In this document: positions 7,474 through 15,879 of the stretch, one piece after another | How the letters are laid out: the number at the start of each line of letters is the position of its first letter | How positions within the stretch are numbered: the stretch's first letter is position 1 | Program-made: the position numbers and the translations under genes | Assembly (NCBI RefSeq): GCF_042650645.1 | Contig: NZ_JBHSBI010000027.1 | Location: 95,216 to 159,215 of the forward strand | Direction of reading: 5' to 3' | Length of the DNA stretch: 64,000 nucleotides | Source: Nonomuraea purpurea | Lineage (GTDB): Bacteria; Actinomycetota; Actinomycetes; Streptosporangiales; Streptosporangiaceae | The notes under the pieces: model-generated | The model's database searches: none | Told to the model about the DNA's origin: nothing | What the model saw: the letters and a program-made list of their open reading frames with translations, nothing else

Positions 7474-7947
7474 TCAGGAAAGGTTGGCGTCGACCTGGAC
7501 GACCAGCGCGGTCGCGAGCGCCGCGATGCCCTCGCCCCGGCCCGTCAGCCCGAGCCCGTCGGTGGTGGTGGCGCTGATGCTCACAGGGGCGCCCACGGCG
7601 GCGCTGAGCGTCTTCTCGGCCTCTTCACGGCGCGGCGCCAGCTTGGGCCGGTTGCCGATCACCTGGACGGCCACGTTGCCGATCTCATAGCCGGCGGCGC
7701 GCACCTGGCGCGCGGTCTCCTCCAGCAGCGTGACACCCGAGGCGCCCGCCCAGCGCGGGTCGGCGGTGCCGAACAACCTGCCCAGATCACCCAGACCGGC
7801 CGCGGACAGCAGGGCGTCGCAGGCCGCGTGCGCGGCGGCGTCGCCGTCGGAGTGCCCGGCGAGCCCGGTCTCACCGGGCCAGTGCAGGCCGGCGAGGTTG
7901 AGAGGACGTCCTGAAGCGAACGGGTGGACATCGACTCCGACGCCCAC
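7474..7947 (-). CDS. ispF: 2-C-methyl-D-erythritol 2,4-cyclodiphosphate synthase
   Basis: A 157-residue trimeric enzyme of the MEP isoprenoid pathway that cyclises CDP-ME 2-phosphate. Metal-ligand motif VGVDVHPF at the N-terminus; also GHSDGDAAAHAACDALLSAAGLGDLG, VIGNRPKLAP and the C-terminal TTTDGLGLTGRGEGIAA. The GTG at 7947 is the first usable start and lacks a clear Shine-Dalgarno, so expression probably depends on coupling to carD, whose stop is 17 bp upstream. A CTG overlapping the carD stop would restore the usual LPR before VGVG and is a possible alternative. ispD, which normally lies between carD and ispF, is absent. Confidence 0.94.
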   Translation of the reverse strand: MGVGVDVHPFASGRPLNLAGLHWPGETGLAGHSDGDAAAHAACDALLSAAGLGDLGRLFGTADPRWAGASGVTLLEETARQVRAAGYEIGNVAVQVIGNRPKLAPRREEAEKTLSAAVGAPVSISATTTDGLGLTGRGEGIAALATALVVQVDANLS

Positions 7948-7964
7948 CCGTGGAAGGTTCGTGT

Positions 7965-8447
7965 TCAGGAGTTGAGGACCTCGTCGAGCAGGGCCTCAGC
8001 CTTGTCCTCGTTGGTCTTCTCGGCCAGTGCCAACTCGCTGACCAGGATCTGGCGCGCCTTGGCGAGCATGCGCTTCTCCCCCGCGGACAGACCGCGCTCG
8101 CGGTCACGCCGCCACAGGTCGCGAACCACTTCGGCGACCTTGTTCACATCGCCGGAGGCAAGCTTCTCCAGATTGGCCTTGTAACGACGAGACCAGTTGG
8201 TCGGCTCTTCCGTGTGCGGCATCCGAAGGACATCGAAAACCCGTTCAAGGCCTTCCTGGCCGACAACATCGCGCACACCGACGAGTTCTGCGTTTTCCGC
8301 TGGCACCTGGACGGTAAGGTCGCCCTTGTCGACCTTGAGCACCAGGTAGGTCTTTTCCTCACCCTTGATGGATCGCTTCGTGATTGCTTCGATCCGAGCA
8401 GCCCCATGGTGGGGGTAGACGACCGTGTCGCCGACCTGGAAAGTCAT
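7965..8447 (-). CDS. carD: CarD-family RNA polymerase-binding transcription factor
   Basis: A 160-residue protein. CarD binds the RNA polymerase beta subunit through its N-terminal RID domain and stabilises open complexes at rRNA and other promoters. It is essential in mycobacteria. Here the RID begins FQVGDTVVYPHHGAARIEAI, with the linker YLVLKV and PAENAELVGVR. The C-terminal helical DNA-binding part holds NWSRRYKANLEKLASGD and the conserved VVRDLWRRDRERGLSAGEKRML. The ATG at 8447 has GGAAGGGG upstream. It leads the ispF transcript. Confidence 0.96.
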   Translation of the reverse strand: MTFQVGDTVVYPHHGAARIEAITKRSIKGEEKTYLVLKVDKGDLTVQVPAENAELVGVRDVVGQEGLERVFDVLRMPHTEEPTNWSRRYKANLEKLASGDVNKVAEVVRDLWRRDRERGLSAGEKRMLAKARQILVSELALAEKTNEDKAEALLDEVLNS

Positions 8448-8733
8448 GTGACAAGTACCCCTTCCGCTGTACTCCAGGGTACCACGCATCCACAGCCTCC
8501 CGGAACAGTGAAATCATCATAACTGCAGGTCAAAGCCGCATATTAGGGCTTGACAAGCGCTCAACTCTATGAATGGCAATTGCGGACATAGCTAATGACC
8601 TGCGGGGGTGTGGATATGACCATGCATTCGGGTGGATATGGTTGGCGCTGCGCTCACGCACGCGCGAAACGTGCGAGAGAGCCTGCTCATCACGCACGCG
8701 CGCGATCTGCGCGAGATCAAGGAGTACCCGCTC

Positions 8734-9315
8734 GTGACCCGCCCTCGCTGGATTGTCGTAGCCGCCGCGTTCTTGACAGCCCCCGTGCTCGCGGGCTGCG
8801 GGGCCGGATTCGACGCCAACACCAACAAGCCGTACGCCCCCAACGAAGCGCAAGTGTTGATGGATAACGGCGCTTACGGCAAGAGCGGCATTCACATCCC
8901 GCAGGCGTTCGTCCTCGGCCCCGACAGCGGAGCGCAGCTCGCCTGGCTCGGTTCCGCCCCGATCTACCTGAACATCCTCAACACCAACGGCGCCCCCGAC
9001 ACGCTCCAAGCCGTCTCCGCGGGCAACATGGGCAAGGTGAAGATGACGGCCCAGGTGCCGCTCCCGGCCAACCAGCTCGTGAACACCGGCAAGCCCACCC
9101 CTCAGCTCATGCTCGAGGCGATCCCCAGGAGCCTCAGGGGCGGCGAGACCATCAAGCTGGACCTCCAGTTCGCCAACGCCGGTGTCGTGTCCCTGAACGT
9201 GCCTGTGGTCACGCGCAGCCGCGAGTTCAAGGACTACCCCCCGGCCCCGAACGCCACCCCCGCCGCGACGCCCTCGGCGTCCCCGTCGGCCACGCAGGCG
9301 GCGGAAGGTCACTGA
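8734..9315 (+). CDS. Secreted lipoprotein, DUF461/PCuAC-like
   Basis: The GTG at 8734 gives a 193-residue protein, with AAGGAG nine bases upstream; ATGs further up lack such a site. The N-terminus is a lipoprotein signal, with lipobox LAGC about 20 residues in. The mature part is a beta-rich domain (FVLGPDSGAQLAWLGSAPIYLNILNTNG) with a C-terminal Ala/Thr/Ser/Pro-rich tail. It resembles the DUF461 group that sits between carD and the PhoR/PhoP-type genes in other actinomycetes; copper chaperone activity of the wider PCuAC family is not shown here, since the usual Met/His metal motif is not evident. Upstream, 8448-8733 holds only the divergent promoters. Confidence 0.72.
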   Translation: MTRPRWIVVAAAFLTAPVLAGCGAGFDANTNKPYAPNEAQVLMDNGAYGKSGIHIPQAFVLGPDSGAQLAWLGSAPIYLNILNTNGAPDTLQAVSAGNMGKVKMTAQVPLPANQLVNTGKPTPQLMLEAIPRSLRGGETIKLDLQFANAGVVSLNVPVVTRSREFKDYPPAPNATPAATPSASPSATQAAEGH

Positions 9316-9325
9316 GACACGCAGA

Positions 9326-9366
9326 AACCCTTGTTCCGGCGCGTCCAACGCACCGGAACAAGGGTT
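9326..9366. terminator. Bidirectional hairpin between lipoprotein and regX3
   Basis: A perfect 14-bp stem, AACCCTTGTTCCGG / CCGGAACAAGGGTT, with a 13-nt loop, between the convergent stops at 9315 and 9369. Confidence 0.88.
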
Positions 9367-9368
9367 GT

Positions 9369-10061
9369 TCACTCTTCTGTCGCGTCGAACTTGTAGCCCA
9401 GGCCGCGCACCGTCAGGATGCACCGGGGGTTGGAGGGGTCGGACTCGATCTTCGCCCGCAGGCGCTTGACGTGCACGTCCAGCGTCTTGGTGTCGCCCAC
9501 GTAGTCGGCGCCCCAGACGCGGTCGATGAGCTGGCCCCTGGTGAGCACGCGGCCCGCGTTGCGCAGCAGCACCTCAAGCAGCTCGAACTCCTTGAGCGGG
9601 AGCTGCACCTGCTCCCCGCGGACGGCCACGACGTGCCGGTCGACGTCCATCCGCACCGGGCCGACGGCCAGCACCGCGGTCTCCAGCTCCTCGGGCACGT
9701 CGCCCTGGCGGCGCAGGACCGCACGGATGCGGGCGACGAGCTCGCGCGAGGAGAACGGCTTGGTCACGTAGTCGTCGGCGCCCAGCTCCAGGCCCACGAC
9801 CTTGTCGATCTCGCTGTCCTTGGCGGTCAGCATGATCACGGGGACCTTGGAGCGCTGCCGCAGCGACCTGCACACCTCCGTGCCGGGCAGGCCGGGCAGC
9901 ATCAGGTCGAGCAGCACCAGGTCGGCGCCGTCGCGGTCGAAGGTGTCGAGCGCCTCGGGTCCGGTCGCCGCGACCGACACCTCGAAGCCCTCTTTACGCA
10001 GCATGTAGGACAGGGCGTCCGAGAAGGACTCCTCATCCTCGACTACTAGAACTCGGGTCAT
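9369..10061 (-). CDS. regX3: OmpR-family response regulator, RegX3/PhoP type
   Basis: A 230-residue regulator. The receiver domain has the acidic pair VEDEES, phospho-acceptor Asp in LVLLDLMLPGLPGTEV, Thr in MLTAKDS and Lys in VTKPFSSRELVARI. The C-terminal winged helix holds LPLKEFELLEVLLRNAGRVL and TKTLDVHVKRLRAKIE. The neighbours (SenX3-type kinase, PhoU) identify it as the phosphate-starvation regulator. Its ATG overlaps the kinase stop (ATGA at 10061-10058). It probably binds the GTTCATC repeats between senX3 and phoU. Confidence 0.93.
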   Translation of the reverse strand: MTRVLVVEDEESFSDALSYMLRKEGFEVSVAATGPEALDTFDRDGADLVLLDLMLPGLPGTEVCRSLRQRSKVPVIMLTAKDSEIDKVVGLELGADDYVTKPFSSRELVARIRAVLRRQGDVPEELETAVLAVGPVRMDVDRHVVAVRGEQVQLPLKEFELLEVLLRNAGRVLTRGQLIDRVWGADYVGDTKTLDVHVKRLRAKIESDPSNPRCILTVRGLGYKFDATEE

Positions 10062-11239
10062 TTGGCTGTCTCCAGGGGAATCGAGGGTGGTACTGCCACC
10101 GCCGTCCCGCCGAAAGCGGGCAGACGGAGTGTGAACGTGGAGCCGGACCCTTCCTTGCTCCAAACGGACACTTCGCCGGCGTGTGCGGCGGCGACGTGCT
10201 TGACGATGGCCAGGCCGAGCCCGGTGCCGCCGGTGGCGCGCGACCTGGCCGCGTCGACGCGGAAGAAGCGTTCGAAGATGCGTTCCAGCGCCTCTTCGGG
10301 GATGCCGATCCCCTGGTCGCTGACGCTGATCTCCACGGAGTCGCCGGCCGGCCGCACACTGACCACGACCCTGGTGTGGTCGGGGCTGTAGGCGACGGCG
10401 TTGTCGATCAGATTGCGCAGGGCGGTGACGAGCAGCTCGTCGTCGCCCCAGATGCGCAGACCCTCGGTGCCGCCGGAGACGAGCGCGATGTCCTTGGCGA
10501 CGGCCTTGGTGTTGCAGTGGTCGATGGCGTCGTGGATGGCCTCGTCGATGGAGACCTGTCCTGGGGTCGGGATGGGTTCCGCACCCTGGATCCTGCTGAG
10601 GGTGATCAGGTCTTGGATGAGGTAGTTGAGCCGGGCGGACTCGTGCTGCATGCGCCCGGCGAAGCGGCTGACCGCCTCGGGGTCGTCGGCGGCGTCCTGG
10701 ATGGTCTCGGCCAGCAGGCTCATGGCGCCGACCGGGGTCTTGAGCTCGTGGCTGACGTTGGCGACGAAGTCGCGCCGCACGGCCTCCACGCGGCGGCTTT
10801 CTGTCTGGTCCTCGGCGAGCACCAGCACCTGGCCGTAGGTGCCGAGCGGTGCCACGCGGACGGCGAAGTTGGTGGTCTCCTGGCCGAACTTGTGTCCGGC
10901 GACGTCGATCTCGCTCTCGCGGATCTCTCCGTCGCGGCGCACCTGCCGGGCCAGGGCGAGCAGTTCTGCGGCCATCAGGCGATCGCCCTTGACCAGCCCG
11001 AACGCCCGAGCCGCCGAACTGGCGCGCAGGACGCGGTCATGCGCGTCGAGCACCACGGCGGACGAGGGCAGCACGGCCAGCACGGAGGCGACGCCCTGCG
11101 GAAGCGCCGCGCCTGACTCGACGTCGTCGGTCGTATCGGTCCTGCGAGGTGCTTCGATCTGATTGCGGTAGAAAAGGACCGCCAGGGCGCCCACGACGAA
11201 CCCGGCCAGGGCAGCGAAGCTCATGGCCATCTCACTCAT
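10058..11239 (-). CDS. senX3: Sensor histidine kinase, SenX3/PhoR type
   Basis: A 393-residue membrane kinase. One N-terminal hydrophobic segment (SFAALAGFVVGALAVLFY) is followed by a PAS-like domain, then the HisKA box FVANVSHELKTPVGAMSLL and the ATPase boxes LRNLIDNAVAYS, DQGIGIP and GGTGLGLAIVKHV. Like SenX3 it lacks a large extracellular sensor, so the signal is thought to come through the Pst transporter and PhoU. Starts at 11239 and 11230 are both possible; AGAGG fits the second slightly better. It is divergent from phoU across a PHO-box-like region. Confidence 0.93.
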   Translation of the reverse strand: MSEMAMSFAALAGFVVGALAVLFYRNQIEAPRRTDTTDDVESGAALPQGVASVLAVLPSSAVVLDAHDRVLRASSAARAFGLVKGDRLMAAELLALARQVRRDGEIRESEIDVAGHKFGQETTNFAVRVAPLGTYGQVLVLAEDQTESRRVEAVRRDFVANVSHELKTPVGAMSLLAETIQDAADDPEAVSRFAGRMQHESARLNYLIQDLITLSRIQGAEPIPTPGQVSIDEAIHDAIDHCNTKAVAKDIALVSGGTEGLRIWGDDELLVTALRNLIDNAVAYSPDHTRVVVSVRPAGDSVEISVSDQGIGIPEEALERIFERFFRVDAARSRATGGTGLGLAIVKHVAAAHAGEVSVWSKEGSGSTFTLRLPAFGGTAVAVPPSIPLETAK

Positions 11240-11289
11240 GCCTCTGATGGTAGGCGGCGTTTCCCCAGGGACAGACCCCCTCATCAGGG

Positions 11290-11341
11290 GATGAACAGCC
11301 CTTTCCTGGAAAGTTCATCTGGCGGTAGGGGTTCGTTCATC
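11290..11341. promoter_or_regulatory. PHO-box-like GTTCATC repeats between senX3 and phoU
   Basis: GTTCATC occurs at 11313-11319 and 11335-11341, exactly 22 bp (two 11-bp units) apart. An inverted copy, GATGAAC, lies at 11290-11296. Actinomycete PHO boxes are direct 11-bp repeats beginning GTTCA, so this is a good candidate PhoP/RegX3 site for both divergent promoters. Confidence 0.6.
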
Positions 11342-11363
11342 GAGAGCCACGTACGGTGATCTC

Positions 11364-12014
11364 ATGCGCGACGCGTACCATGAAGAACTTGATTCACTGA
11401 CGGACAAGCTTGTGGAGATGACCAGGCTTGTCCGCTCGGCCATCTCCCGTGCCACCACGGCCCTGCTCGACTCCGATCTCCAGCTCGCCGAGAGTGTCAT
11501 CTCCCGGGACGCCGAGGTGAACGCGGTCTTCGCCGACATCGAGGCGTCGATCTTCGAGCTGATGGCCAGGCAGCAGCCGGTGGCGGTGGACCTGCGGTCG
11601 GTCATCACGGCGCTGCGCATGGGCACGGACCTGGAGCGCATGGGCGACCTCGCCGTCCACGTCGCCAAGGTCGCCCGCCTCCGCCACCCCGACTCGGCGA
11701 TCCCGCCGCAGATCCGCTCGACGATCCTGGAGATGGGCCAGATCGCCGAGAACATCGTCACGAAGGCCGGCAGTTGCGTGGCCACGCGGGACGTGGACTC
11801 GGCGCTCGAACTCGACCAGGACGACGACGCCATGGACAGGCTGCACCGCAGGCTGTTCAGGAATATCCTGTCCAAGGATTGGGAGCACGGGGTCGAGCCG
11901 GCCATCGACATCACGTTGATCGGGCGGTATTACGAACGGTATGCCGACCATGCGGTTCGGGTGGCGCAGGACGTCGTCTACCTGGTCACGGGGTCCCGTC
12001 CCGAGAAGAGCTGA
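11364..12014 (+). CDS. phoU: Phosphate signalling complex protein PhoU
   Basis: A 216-residue all-helical protein made of two three-helix PhoU repeats. Metal-cluster motifs are visible as DLERMGDLAVHVAKVAR in the first repeat and GRYYERYADHAVRVAQDVVY in the second (E-x3-D pattern). PhoU conveys the state of the PstSCAB transporter to the SenX3/RegX3 pair and dampens the Pho response. The divergent layout with senX3-regX3 and the intervening PHO-like repeats suggest feedback. The pst genes are not in the window. Confidence 0.93.
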   Translation: MRDAYHEELDSLTDKLVEMTRLVRSAISRATTALLDSDLQLAESVISRDAEVNAVFADIEASIFELMARQQPVAVDLRSVITALRMGTDLERMGDLAVHVAKVARLRHPDSAIPPQIRSTILEMGQIAENIVTKAGSCVATRDVDSALELDQDDDAMDRLHRRLFRNILSKDWEHGVEPAIDITLIGRYYERYADHAVRVAQDVVYLVTGSRPEKS

Positions 12015-12032
12015 CCACCGTTCGAGGGGCAG

Positions 12033-12299
12033 ATGGCCGACAAGCCGGGCAAAACGGAGACGGGCCGGTGCTGCGCGTGCGGACGCACGTTCACCTATGA
12101 CCCGGGCGAGGTCATGACCGTCCTGATCGACCCCCAGACCGGCCTGCCGCCGGGCTTCTCCGTCCTCGGCACCCTGCGCCCGGCCGGGCCCGAGGCCGTG
12201 GCCAGGTCGGCCGACCAGCCCGTCTGCCCCGCCTGCGTGGACCGGGCCGCATCCCTGAAAGCCGCAGACGACCCGCCTCCCTTCCCCACCTGGCCGTGA
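12033..12299 (+). CDS. Small zinc-ribbon-like hypothetical protein
   Basis: An 88-residue protein 18 bp downstream of phoU and probably co-transcribed with it. Two Cys pairs, CCACGRTF near residue 13 and CPACVDRA near residue 65, would make a four-Cys zinc site. The middle is an unremarkable strand-rich stretch (EVMTVLIDPQTGLPPGF). It is typical of small actinobacterial proteins of unknown role; no catalytic motif is seen. A strong palindromic terminator lies 100 bp downstream. Confidence 0.7.
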   Translation: MADKPGKTETGRCCACGRTFTYDPGEVMTVLIDPQTGLPPGFSVLGTLRPAGPEAVARSADQPVCPACVDRAASLKAADDPPPFPTWP

Positions 12300-12397
12300 C
12301 GAGCTCAGCGCCGGACGGCCATCGCTCGTTCAGCGCGGGGTCGCGGCGGCAGGTCGACGCCGCCCCGCTCTCAGCGTTCGACGCTCTCCGGGAGGCC

Positions 12398-12431
12398 GCC
12401 GTCGGCCGAACAGGCCTGTTCGGCCGACGGC
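12398..12431. terminator. 34-bp perfect palindrome between convergent genes
   Basis: GCCGTCGGCCGAACAGG followed directly by its exact complement CCTGTTCGGCCGACGGC. It lies 14 bp before the end of gpmA and about 100 bp after the zinc-ribbon gene. Position suggests a bidirectional terminator. Confidence 0.75.
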
Positions 12432-12444
12432 GCGCACGCGTGGT

Positions 12445-13188
12445 TCAGCGGCCCTGGTTGGCCACGGCCTCGATCGCGGACTTGGCCGCCTCGGGATCGA
12501 GGTACTCGCCGCCGGGCTTGACGGGCCGGAAATCGGCGTCGAGCTCGTAGCGCAGCGGGATGCCCGTCGGGATGTTGAGCCCGGAGATCTCGTCGTCGCC
12601 GATGCCGTCGAGGTGCTTGACCAGGGCCCTGAGGGAGTTGCCGTGGGCCGCGACCAGGACCGTGCGGCCGTCCGACAGGTCGGGCACGATCGCGTCGTAC
12701 CAGTAGGGCAGCATGCGCTCGACGACGTCCTTCAGGCACTCGGTGCGGGGCATCAGCTCCGGGGGCAGCAGGGCGTAGCGGGGGTCGCCGGCCTGGGAGT
12801 ATTCGTCGTCGTCGGCGATCGGGGGCGGGGGCACGTCGTAGGAGCGGCGCCACAACATGAACTGCTCGTCGCCGAACTCCTCCCTGGTCTGGGCCTTGTT
12901 CTTGCCCTGCAGGGCACCGTAGTGGCGCTCGTTGAGCCGCCAGCTCCGCCGCACCGGGAGCCAGAGCAGGTCGGCCTCCCCCAGCGCGAACTGGGCCGTC
13001 TGGATGGCCCTGGTCAGCAGGCTGGTGTGGACGACGTCGGGCCGCAGCCCGGCCTCCAGGAGCAGCTTGCCGCCGCGTCTGGCCTCGTCCTCGCCCTTGG
13101 CGGACAGGCTCACGTCCACCCAGCCCGTGAACAGGCCCTTTGCGTTCCAGTCACTCTCGCCATGCCGTAGCAGCACCAAAGTCGCCAT
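12445..13188 (-). CDS. gpmA: 2,3-bisphosphoglycerate-dependent phosphoglycerate mutase
   Basis: A 247-residue cytoplasmic glycolytic enzyme that interconverts 3- and 2-phosphoglycerate. The phosphohistidine motif LVLLRHGESDWN is at the N-terminus, followed by FTGWVDVSLSAKGEDEA, RSWRLNERHYGALQGKNK and the second catalytic His in VLVAAHGNSLRALVKHLDG. Length is normal. In M. tuberculosis the same gene (gpm1) is also close to senX3-regX3, so this is conserved synteny. Confidence 0.96.
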   Translation of the reverse strand: MATLVLLRHGESDWNAKGLFTGWVDVSLSAKGEDEARRGGKLLLEAGLRPDVVHTSLLTRAIQTAQFALGEADLLWLPVRRSWRLNERHYGALQGKNKAQTREEFGDEQFMLWRRSYDVPPPPIADDDEYSQAGDPRYALLPPELMPRTECLKDVVERMLPYWYDAIVPDLSDGRTVLVAAHGNSLRALVKHLDGIGDDEISGLNIPTGIPLRYELDADFRPVKPGGEYLDPEAAKSAIEAVANQGR

Positions 13189-13198
13189 GCGGCCAATC

Positions 13199-13690
13199 CT
13201 ATGGTTCGCCGGTCGCGGCGGGGTCGGCGAACCGGGCGAATGCCTGCAGGTTGGCCAGCGACTCGCCGCGTTTGGCCCGCCACGCCCACTCGCGTCTGAT
13301 GGACGATGCGAAGCCCAGCTCCAGCGCCCGGTCGAACCAGTCGTCGGCGTAGGTCAGCACGCAGCCGAGCAGGCGGTCCACCTCCGCCTCGGAGACGGCG
13401 GCCAGGGGAACCTTGCCGACCAGGTAGACGTCGCCCACCGGGTCGAGGCTGAAGTGCACGCCGTACATCGAGCCGTTCTTGCCCAGCAGCCACCGGAAGA
13501 ACTCGGCGTGGTTCTCGTCGGGCCGGCGGCAGAAGAACGCTTCGACGTGCAGGACCCGCTCGCCGACGATGAGCCAGGTCATGGTGGCGAGCTTGTGCTG
13601 TCCGGGCAGTTTGACCAGGAACGCCCCTGGCCGCGGCTCGTCGTAGGAGACGTCCGCGGCCTTGAGCGCTGCTTCGACGACATCGCGCAT
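13199..13690 (-). CDS. YbjN domain-containing protein
   Basis: A 163-residue YbjN-family protein (compare Rv0487 between mshA and gpm1). The fold resembles type III secretion chaperones; in enterobacteria YbjN affects stress tolerance and motility, but no role is fixed in actinomycetes. Visible: MTWLIVGERVLHVEAFFCRR, EFFRWLLGKNGSMYGVHFSL and VYLVGKVPLAAVSEAEVDRLLG. The ATG at 13690 is the natural start, since the frame upstream only shadows mshA. It sits between mshA and gpmA on one strand, 10 bp upstream of gpmA. Confidence 0.83.
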   Translation of the reverse strand: MRDVVEAALKAADVSYDEPRPGAFLVKLPGQHKLATMTWLIVGERVLHVEAFFCRRPDENHAEFFRWLLGKNGSMYGVHFSLDPVGDVYLVGKVPLAAVSEAEVDRLLGCVLTYADDWFDRALELGFASSIRREWAWRAKRGESLANLQAFARFADPAATGEP

Positions 13691-13713
13691 GCCGTACAGA
13701 ATAAAAGTCCGGG

Positions 13714-14991
13714 CTAGAAGTTGAGGGCCACGGGCAGTTTGTGAAGGTTGGCGATGGCGCCCGCGTAGACGTCCATGAGGCGCGCGGCCGTGGCCTGCCA
13801 GCCGAAGGCGGTCGCGTGCGTGCGCGCGCCCTGTGAGAGCTCGTCCCGCCAGCGCGGGGCCGTGATGAAGCGGCGCAGCGCCGGCGCCCAGTCCGCCGGG
13901 TCGTGGCCGTCCACGAGCAGGCCGGAGATTCCGTCCCGGACGGCGGTGCGCAGCCCGCCCACGGCGGCCGCGGCCACCGGGGTGCCGCACGCCTGGGACT
14001 CCAGGGCGACGAGGCCGAACGACTCGCTGTAGGACGGCACGACCGTCACCGAGGCCGCGCGGTACCACTCGGCCAGTTCCTCCTGCGGGGCCGGGGGGAC
14101 GAGGCGGACGACGTCAGAGATGCCCAGTTCCGCGGCGAGTTCGGCGAGGATGGACGGCCTGGCCAGGCCGTTGCCGGAGGGGGCGCCGACGCAGGCCACG
14201 ATCAGGCGATCGCGCAGCGACGGGTCGTCGATGAGCATCCTGGAGGCGGCGCGCAGGAGCACGTCGGGGGCCTTGAGCGGCTGGATGCGGCCCACGAACA
14301 GCAGTACGTGCGCGTCCTGCGGCAGGCCCAGCCTGCGGCGGGCGGCGGACTGTGAGGCCGGTTGGAAGACGGTGAGGTTGACGCCGGGGTTCACGACGGC
14401 GACGCGCTGTTCGGGGGCGCCGTACAGGCCGATCAGCTCGCGGGCCTCGTCCACGGTGTTGGCCACGAGGCGGTCGGCGATGTCCACGACCTGCTGCTCG
14501 CCCACCACGCGGGCCTGGGGCTCCGGCCTGTCGCCCTGGGCCAGGAGCAGGTTCTTCACTTTGGCCATCGTGTGCATCGTGTGCACCAGCGGCACGCCCC
14601 AGCGCTCCTTGGCCAGCCAGCCGACCTGGCCGGACAGCCAGTAGTGGGAGTGGATGACGTCGTAGCGGCCCGCGTCGTACATCGCCTCGGTGCGCAGCAC
14701 CTCGGAGAGGAAGGCGCAGAGCTGGCCGGGCAGGTCGCTTCTGTCCATCTCCTCGTACGGTCCTGCGGTGAGGTGGCGGACCAGGACGCCGGGGGCCAGT
14801 TCGGCCACGGGCGGCAGGTCGCGGGCCGTGGCCCGGGTGAAGATCTCGACCTCGACGCCGAGGTGAGCCAGGCGTTTGGCGGACTCGACGATGTACACGT
14901 TCATGCCTCCGGCGTCGCCCTTGCCGGGCTGGTCCAAAGGGGACGTGTGCATGCTGATCGTCGCGACTCGGCCGACCCGTCGTCGCCTCAC
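13714..14991 (-). CDS. mshA: D-inositol-3-phosphate glycosyltransferase (mycothiol biosynthesis)
   Basis: A 425-residue GT4 glycosyltransferase that transfers GlcNAc from UDP-GlcNAc to inositol-3-phosphate, the first step of mycothiol synthesis. Seen: N-terminal VATISMHTSPLDQPG and DAGGMNVYIVESAKRLA, VIHSHYWLSGQVGWLAK, VGRIQPLKAPDVLLRAA and the nucleotide-sugar motif PSYSESFGLVALESQACGTP. The GTG at 14991 is chosen because GGAGG sits nine bases upstream. Presence of MshA and of many Cys-using enzymes nearby fits a mycothiol-producing actinomycete. Confidence 0.95.
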   Translation of the reverse strand: MRRRRVGRVATISMHTSPLDQPGKGDAGGMNVYIVESAKRLAHLGVEVEIFTRATARDLPPVAELAPGVLVRHLTAGPYEEMDRSDLPGQLCAFLSEVLRTEAMYDAGRYDVIHSHYWLSGQVGWLAKERWGVPLVHTMHTMAKVKNLLLAQGDRPEPQARVVGEQQVVDIADRLVANTVDEARELIGLYGAPEQRVAVVNPGVNLTVFQPASQSAARRRLGLPQDAHVLLFVGRIQPLKAPDVLLRAASRMLIDDPSLRDRLIVACVGAPSGNGLARPSILAELAAELGISDVVRLVPPAPQEELAEWYRAASVTVVPSYSESFGLVALESQACGTPVAAAAVGGLRTAVRDGISGLLVDGHDPADWAPALRRFITAPRWRDELSQGARTHATAFGWQATAARLMDVYAGAIANLHKLPVALNF

Positions 14992-15135
14992 TCGACACCA
15001 CCTCCAAGCGGGATACAACGACCCAGATTTTTGCGACATTCCCGACATGAGGTCATAACTGGGGTACGAATCCCTATCCCGGCCGGCATGGGGCCCGGAG
15101 ACGGGGGTTCGGCGGGTTGCGGCAGGATGGGTCGC

Positions 15136-15879
15136 ATGCGGAGAACGGCTGTGGTGACCGGGGCGAGCAGTGGCATCGGCGAGGCGACCGCGCGGCGGCT
15201 CGCCGCAGAGGGGTACGAGGTGATCGCGGGCGCCAGGCGGCGCGACCGGCTGGACAAGCTGGCCGCGGACGTGCCCTCGATCAGGGCGGTGGCGCTGGAC
15301 GTCACCTCGCAGGAGTCGGTCGAGGCGCTGGCCGCCTCGCTGGAGCGCTGCGACGTGCTGGTCAACAACGCCGGCGGCGCCCTCGGCCTCGAATCGGTGG
15401 CGGAAGGGCGGCTGGACGACTGGCAGCGGATGTACGACACGAACGTCCTCGGCTCCCTCCGCATGACCCAGACGCTCATCCCCAAGCTCGTCGAGTCGGG
15501 CGACGGCGTGCTGGTGATGGTGACCTCGACCGCGGGGCTGGTGTCGTACGAGGGCGGAGGCGGCTACTGCGCGGCCAAGCACGCCCAGACCTCGATGGTC
15601 GAGACCCTCCGCCTGGAGTTGGTCGGGCAGCCGGTGCGGGTCGTCGAGATCGCGCCCGGCATGGTGAAGAGCGAGGGGTTCGCGCTCAACCGGTTCAGGG
15701 GCGACGAGGCTGCCGCCGAGCGCGTGTACGCCGGCGTACCCGACCCGCTGACCTCAGACGACGTGGCCGACGCGATCGCCTGGTGCGTGACCAGGCCCGC
15801 CCACGTGAACATCGACCGCATGGTCATCCGCCCCCGCGCCCAGGCCGCGCAGCACAGGGTCCACCGCGTCAGTGGCTAA
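15136..15879 (+). CDS. Short-chain dehydrogenase/reductase
   Basis: A 247-residue classical SDR. NAD(P) motif TGASSGIGEATARRLA, VNNAG near residue 80, a Ser preceding the YCAAK catalytic Tyr-Lys, and PGMVKSEGF after it. The Arg after the first strand (GARRRDRL) favours NADP. It corresponds in position to Rv0484c near mshA in M. tuberculosis. Two starts are possible, ATG at 15127 and at 15136; AGGA eight bases before the second supports it. It overlaps the following methyltransferase-like gene by 8 bp. Substrate unknown. Confidence 0.88.
   Translation: MRRTAVVTGASSGIGEATARRLAAEGYEVIAGARRRDRLDKLAADVPSIRAVALDVTSQESVEALAASLERCDVLVNNAGGALGLESVAEGRLDDWQRMYDTNVLGSLRMTQTLIPKLVESGDGVLVMVTSTAGLVSYEGGGGYCAAKHAQTSMVETLRLELVGQPVRVVEIAPGMVKSEGFALNRFRGDEAAAERVYAGVPDPLTSDDVADAIAWCVTRPAHVNIDRMVIRPRAQAAQHRVHRVSG

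Noticed and set aside
12296..12550. Plus-strand ORF across the 34-bp palindrome
   Set aside because: It spans a probable terminator and the 3' end of gpmA on the opposite strand; no family resemblance.
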